DNA of 9,031 nucleotides, taken from an uncultured Lachnospiraceae bacterium (GTDB lineage Bacteria > Bacillota > Clostridia > Lachnospirales > Lachnospiraceae). Under the pieces are notes generated by a model. That model did not search any database. It had not been told where the DNA came from and saw only the letters and a program-made list of their open reading frames with translations. Each line of letters starts with the position of its first letter. Position 1 is the first letter of the stretch. The position numbers and the translations under genes were made by a program. The stretch covers positions 1 through 9,031 of the forward strand of contig CAJTRL010000095.1 of NCBI GenBank assembly GCA_910578715.1, given 5' to 3'. Below are positions 6,603 through 9,031 of this stretch, piece by piece.

Positions 6603-7604
6603 TTACTGTAATTCAGCAAAGTATTTGATTGTTCTGACCATCTGGCTTGTGTAGCTGTTCTCGTTGTCATACCAGGAAACAACCTGTACGAGATTGTCAG
6701 CGCCAACCATTGTCTGTGTTGCATCGAAGAGAGAACCATATCTCATACCGATAACGTCGGAAGATACGATTTCTTCCTCATTGTAACCGAAGGACTCATT
6801 TGCCGCCGCTTTCATAGCCGCATTGATTTCTTCTTTCGTTACGGACTTCTCAACAGTTGCTACAAGGATTGTTGTAGAACCTGTCGGAGTAGGAACACGC
6901 TGTGCGGAACCAATCAGTTTACCGTTCAGTTCAGGAATAACAAGGCCGATTGCCTTAGCCGCGCCTGTGCTGTTAGGAACGATGTTGATAGCGCCCGCGC
7001 GGGACCTTCTTAAATCGCCTTTTCTCTGAGGACCGTCAAGAATCATCTGGTCGCCTGTGTAAGCGTGAATTGTGCTCATAATACCGGATTTGATGGTTGC
7101 CAGGTCGTTCAGCGCTTTCGCCATAGGAGCAAGGCAGTTTGTTGTACAAGATGCTGCGGAGATAATCGTGTCATCCTTTGTCAGTGTTGTGTGGTTTACA
7201 TTGTAAACGATAGTCGGAAGGTCGTTTCCTGCAGGAGCAGAGATAACAACTTTCTTAGCGCCGGCATTGATGTGTGCCTGTGCTTTTTCTTTGGAGGTGT
7301 AGAATCCGGAGCACTCCAGAACAACGTCTACGCCAAGTTCGCCCCACGGACAATTGTTTGCATCGGGCTCTTTGTAGATTTTCAGAGTCTTTCCGTCAAC
7401 TGTGATGGAATCTTCACCGGCTGAAACCGTATCGCCTTTTTCATATCTGCCCTGTGAAGAATCATACTTCAACAAATGTGCCAGCATCTTCGGGCTTGTC
7501 AAATCGTTGATTGCCACTACTTCGTATCCCTCTGCACCGAACATCTGTCTGAATGCAAGACGACCGATACGACCAAAACCATTGATTGCTACTTTTACTG
7601 CCAT
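6603..7604 (-). CDS. gap: Glyceraldehyde-3-phosphate dehydrogenase, phosphorylating
   Basis: This cytoplasmic enzyme oxidises and phosphorylates glyceraldehyde 3-phosphate to 1,3-bisphosphoglycerate with NAD+. The 333-residue length is standard. The Rossmann motif INGFGRIGR occupies residues 7-15. Asp34 in AINDL is the residue expected to bind the adenosine ribose and favours NAD+ over NADP+. The active-site SAASCTTNCLAP carries the catalytic Cys153, and STIHAYTGDQ carries the activating His180. DLRRSRAG (197-204) and WYDNENSY (311-318) are further family signatures. Nothing essential is missing. The start has GGAGG at 7613-7617, 8 bases away, directly preceded by an AU hairpin. It is the first gene of the minus-strand cluster and its promoter region faces that of the plus-strand phosphatase gene. 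The protein product feeds pgk directly. Confidence 0.98.
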   Translation of the reverse strand: MAVKVAINGFGRIGRLAFRQMFGAEGYEVVAINDLTSPKMLAHLLKYDSSQGRYEKGDTVSAGEDSITVDGKTLKIYKEPDANNCPWGELGVDVVLECSGFYTSKEKAQAHINAGAKKVVISAPAGNDLPTIVYNVNHTTLTKDDTIISAASCTTNCLAPMAKALNDLATIKSGIMSTIHAYTGDQMILDGPQRKGDLRRSRAGAINIVPNSTGAAKAIGLVIPELNGKLIGSAQRVPTPTGSTTILVATVEKSVTKEEINAAMKAAANESFGYNEEEIVSSDVIGMRYGSLFDATQTMVGADNLVQVVSWYDNENSYTSQMVRTIKYFAELQ

Positions 7605-7617
7605 TTTCGTTTCCTCC

Positions 7618-7641
7618 TAATATAAAAAATATTTTATATTA
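7618..7641 (-). promoter_or_regulatory. AU-only hairpin abutting the gap Shine-Dalgarno
   Basis: On the minus strand TAATATAAAA (7641-7632) and TTTTATATTA (7627-7618) are perfect 10-base inverted arms around a 4-base loop, and the next base begins GGAGG (7617-7613). In RNA this would be a weak but perfect hairpin right before the ribosome binding site. It may shape translation or decay of gap mRNA, or act as a DNA site. The TATAAA inside it could also serve as a -10 element, but that would leave a very short leader. Confidence 0.5.
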
Positions 7642-7661
7642 TTCTGCCAGTCTGTGGAAAT

Positions 7662-7689
7662 AAAATACAGATTGACAAAATTTTGTCAG
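7662..7689 (-). promoter_or_regulatory. Alternative promoter candidate for gap, overlapping the palindrome
   Basis: On the minus strand CTGACA (7689-7684) is followed after 16 bases by TATTTT (7667-7662). The -35 matches 5 of 6 consensus bases and the -10 matches 4 of 6. It would start transcription near 7655. It is a weaker alternative to the promoter at 7697-7725, though both could be used. Confidence 0.3.
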
Positions 7690-7701
7690 CACAATCATTT
7701 T
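7672..7701 (+). promoter_or_regulatory. Weak promoter candidate for the PHP phosphatase gene
   Basis: A perfect -35 hexamer TTGACA (7672-7677) is followed after 18 bases by CATTTT (7696-7701), which matches only 3 of 6 consensus -10 bases. It would give a leader of about 130 bases before the start at 7841. Another weak option is TTGGAA (7744-7749) with TAATTT (7766-7771). Neither is convincing, and the region is AT-rich enough to produce chance matches. Confidence 0.2.
7673..7688. promoter_or_regulatory. Perfect 16-bp palindrome, candidate operator between gap and the phosphatase gene
   Basis: TGACAAAATTTTGTCA is perfectly self-complementary and lies in the divergent region. Relative to the best gap promoter it falls at about +2 to +17, where a bound repressor would block transcription. 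On the plus strand it contains a perfect TTGACA (7672-7677) and could overlap a promoter for the phosphatase gene as well. The pattern does not fit the Rex consensus (TTGTGA and TCACAA half-sites) or a CcpA cre site as I know them, so no regulator is named. Confidence 0.5.
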
Positions 7702-7725
7702 ACCTAATTTGTCCATAAAATTCAA
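7697..7725 (-). promoter_or_regulatory. Probable promoter of the gap-pgk-tpiA operon
   Basis: On the minus strand TTGAAT (7725-7720) is followed after exactly 17 bases by TAAAAT (7702-7697), matching 4 of 6 and 5 of 6 consensus bases. Transcription would begin near 7690, giving a leader of about 85 bases that starts at the 16-bp palindrome and ends with the AU hairpin. The bases upstream (about 7726-7780) are very AT-rich and could act as an UP element, as expected for a strong housekeeping promoter. Confidence 0.55.
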
Positions 7726-7825
7726 GGTGTAAATCAAAAATAATTGGAAATTTATAGCTATTTAATAATTTGATATTTTTCGCAAAATGGACTACACTAA
7801 AAGAACACCAGCATCAGTATATCGC

Positions 7826-7835
7826 AAAAGGAGGG
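7826..7835 (+). promoter_or_regulatory. Strong ribosome binding site that fixes the phosphatase start
   Basis: AAAAGGAGGG lies 5 to 6 bases before ATG 7841 and is near-perfect for this phylum. An in-frame ATG at 7787 would add 18 residues, but it has no Shine-Dalgarno and its extra residues would include this site. The start at 7841 also places the metal-binding DYHLH motif a few residues from the N-terminus, as is normal for PHP proteins. Confidence 0.85.
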
Positions 7836-7840
7836 AAATT

Positions 7841-8659
7841 ATGCCGGTTACAGCAGATTATCACTTACATTCTTCTTTTTCGGGGGATTCCGATACGCCG
7901 ATGGAAGAAATGGTTCTTGCGGGCATCCGGAAAGGACTGACACAGATGTGTTTTACGGAACATCAGGACTTCGATTATCCTGTTTCGGAAGAGACACCGG
8001 AGGGATTTTTTGACCTTAACCCCGATTCCTATCTCTATGAATTTCTGAAATGCCGGGAAAAATATGCAGATAAAATAACGCTGTGCTTCGGCGTTGAGCT
8101 CGGCTTACAGCCGCAGCTTTCCAGAAAAAATGCTGCTTTCAGCAAAGCGCACGAATATGATTTCATCATCGCCTCTTCCCACCTCTGCAACGGGAAAGAC
8201 CCTTATTATCCGGCCTTTTATGAAGGACGGCCGCAGGAGGAAGCCTACCGCGAATATTTTGAATCCATTCTGGAAAACCTGAAAGTCTTCGGCAATTTCG
8301 ATGTTTACGGCCATCTGGATTATGTCGTGCGCTACGGCCCTCAGAAAGATAACGGTTATTCCTACGAGCAGTACCGGGATATCCTCGATAAAATCCTGAT
8401 AAAACTGATTCAGGACGGCAAAGGCCTTGAACTGAATACCGGCGGACTTCTGCACGGACTGCGGGAAGCCAATCCCTGCACTGCCATCCTCCGCCGTTAC
8501 AAAGAACTGGGCGGAGAAATCATTACGACAGGTTCCGACGCCCATACGCCCGAGCATATCGCATCCGGTTTCGACCGTGCCGCCGAAATGCTAACTGACT
8601 GTGGTTTCCGCTACTACTGTACGTTTGAAAGGCGAACCGCTTCCTTTCATAAAATTTGA
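7841..8659 (+). CDS. hisJ: Histidinol-phosphatase of the PHP (HisJ/HisK) family
   Basis: This 272-residue cytoplasmic metal-dependent phosphatase is predicted to hydrolyse L-histidinol phosphate to histidinol in histidine synthesis. The PHP metal ligands are all visible: DYHLH (His8, His10), FTEHQD (Glu40, His41), GVELG (Glu86), ASSH (His114), YGHLDY (His158, Asp160) and TGSDAH (Asp233, His235). HSSFSGDSDTPMEEM near the N-terminus and SGFDRA near the C-terminus are typical of the HisJ family. The length is normal for the family and nothing is broken. No other histidine genes are nearby, so this is an orphan copy. Paralogues in the family can act on other phosphate esters, so the exact substrate is inferred from family membership. 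It is transcribed away from gap, and its last 69 bases overlap the convergent small gene at 8591-8920. Confidence 0.9.
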   Translation: MPVTADYHLHSSFSGDSDTPMEEMVLAGIRKGLTQMCFTEHQDFDYPVSEETPEGFFDLNPDSYLYEFLKCREKYADKITLCFGVELGLQPQLSRKNAAFSKAHEYDFIIASSHLCNGKDPYYPAFYEGRPQEEAYREYFESILENLKVFGNFDVYGHLDYVVRYGPQKDNGYSYEQYRDILDKILIKLIQDGKGLELNTGGLLHGLREANPCTAILRRYKELGGEIITTGSDAHTPEHIASGFDRAAEMLTDCGFRYYCTFERRTASFHKI

Positions 8660-8920
8660 ACCGTCAAAAAAACAGACATGCTCCTCGGCTCCGGGCACTT
8701 TCCTTAAAATGGCCGTTTTCGCAGCGCTCCGCTGGCTGCTGTTGACACAGATAATAAATCTGGCTTCTCTGCCCGGAGCGGCCTTTTTGAATTTGATAAA
8801 AAAAGAAAGTCCCGCGCCGAAAAAAGCCTTCTTCACCTTTTCCTTCGTTTCCTTATCGTATACTTCACACAATTCAATTTCATTATTTACTTTCACATGT
8901 GTATATTTTGATTCTACCAT
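8591..8920 (-). CDS. Small uncharacterised protein, convergent with the phosphatase gene
   Basis: I do not recognise this 109-residue protein with certainty. It has no signal peptide or membrane helix and is Lys-rich. Residues about 8-45 suggest a beta strand, a helix (ETKEKVKKAFFGAG) and a second strand (LSFFIKFKKA). A third strand, ARFIICVN, is followed by SSQRSAAKTAIL, which looks like a helix. This helix-strand / strand-helix pattern faintly resembles small ferredoxin-like proteins such as DUF2007, but that is a guess. Residues after about 90 overlap the phosphatase reading frame and look low in complexity, so the functional domain is probably 1-90. AAAGGGTG at 8928-8935, 7 bases from the ATG, is an acceptable ribosome binding site. 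The regular strand pattern in the non-overlapping part favours a real gene. Confidence 0.6.
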   Translation of the reverse strand: MVESKYTHVKVNNEIELCEVYDKETKEKVKKAFFGAGLSFFIKFKKAAPGREARFIICVNSSQRSAAKTAILRKVPGAEEHVCFFDGSNFMKGSGSPFKRTVVAETTVS

Positions 8921-8946
8921 TTCCCTTCACCCTTTCTTCCCTGGCC

Positions 8947-8985
8947 TGTGCCGTTACAGACAATCTATGACATTCCGCCGGCACA
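8947..8985. repeat. Inverted repeat upstream of the small minus-strand gene
   Basis: TGTGCCG (8947-8953) and CGGCACA (8979-8985) are perfect 7-base inverted arms separated by 25 bases. They lie in the non-coding stretch upstream of the minus-strand start at 8920, where they could form a leader hairpin on that transcript. The arms are short and the loop long, so chance is possible. Confidence 0.3.
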
Positions 8986-8995
8986 AACAATCAAT

Positions 8996-9023
8996 GGAGA
9001 ATGGCTCGCCAGAGACATTCTCC
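8996..9023. repeat. Inverted repeat near the right edge
   Basis: GGAGAATG (8996-9003) and CATTCTCC (9016-9023) form a perfect 8-base stem with a 12-base loop. No U tract follows on either strand within the window, so it is not a standard terminator. Together with the repeat at 8947-8985 it could be part of a structured leader for the 109-residue gene or the end of a neighbouring unit cut by the window. I match it to no known riboswitch. Confidence 0.35.
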
Positions 9024-9031
9024 GATGTGAA

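Noticed and set aside
7065..7424. Plus-strand open frame opposite gap (119 codons)
   Set aside because: It is antisense to conserved gap sequence, has no ribosome binding site that I can see, and its composition is unlike a real protein.
7673..7688. Assigning the palindrome to Rex, CcpA or CggR
   Set aside because: The half-sites do not fit the Rex or cre patterns I know, and no cggR gene is adjacent, so naming a regulator would be unsupported.
7787..7840. Upstream in-frame ATG at 7787 for the phosphatase
   Set aside because: No Shine-Dalgarno precedes it, and the strong AAAAGGAGGG at 7826-7835 points to ATG 7841.
8688..8779. 10-base inverted repeat GCTCCGGGCA (8688-8697) and TGCCCGGAGC (8770-8779)
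   Set aside because: The arms are inside the small minus-strand gene, 72 bases apart, and encode PGAE and PGRE-like peptides; a chance match is more likely than a functional hairpin.
8954..9031. Minus-strand frame open from the right edge to a TAA at 8954-8956 (25 codons)
   Set aside because: It could be the end of a gene beyond the window, but 25 codons with no recognisable motif are not enough to call one, and two inverted repeats lie in the same stretch.

Overview
The window looks like a piece of chromosome from a Firmicute of the class Clostridia, most likely a Lachnospiraceae-type gut anaerobe. The evidence is a gap-pgk-tpiA glycolytic cluster, strong AGGAGG-type ribosome binding sites, a YesM/YesN-style sensor kinase and AraC-type response regulator, and moderate GC with AT-rich intergenic stretches. 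The genus cannot be fixed from sequence reading alone. I see no rRNA, tRNA, CRISPR array, insertion sequence or phage gene.

Layout. (1) 1-3922, plus strand: the C-terminal part of an AraC-type response regulator running in from the left edge, a membrane sensor kinase whose start overlaps the regulator's stop, and a signal-less DUF4091 / GH123-like putative glycosidase. This reads as a sugar-sensing and sugar-using operon whose transporter genes, if any, lie outside the window. (2) 3946-3986: a hairpin with A and T tracts on its two sides, serving two converging operons. (3) 7604 down to 4033, minus strand: gap, pgk, a two-helix membrane protein of unknown function, then tpiA. These three enzymes cover the triose-phosphate part of glycolysis. 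The membrane gene is inserted between pgk and tpiA, and its 3' end overlaps the tpiA start by 77 bases. (4) 7605-7840: the divergent control region between gap and a PHP-family histidinol-phosphatase gene. It holds a good minus-strand promoter, a perfect 16-bp palindrome at the predicted transcription start, and an AU-only hairpin abutting the gap Shine-Dalgarno. (5) 7841-8659, plus strand: the PHP phosphatase. (6) 8591-8920, minus strand: a 109-residue protein I do not recognise, overlapping the phosphatase gene tail to tail. (7) 8921-9031: no convincing gene, but two inverted repeats.

Most of the window is well-known biology. The least explained elements are the membrane gene inside the glycolytic operon, the palindrome and leader structures around gap and pgk, the cytoplasmic DUF4091 enzyme tied to a sensor kinase, and the small minus-strand protein at the right end. 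I found no clear sign of an entirely new multi-gene system.
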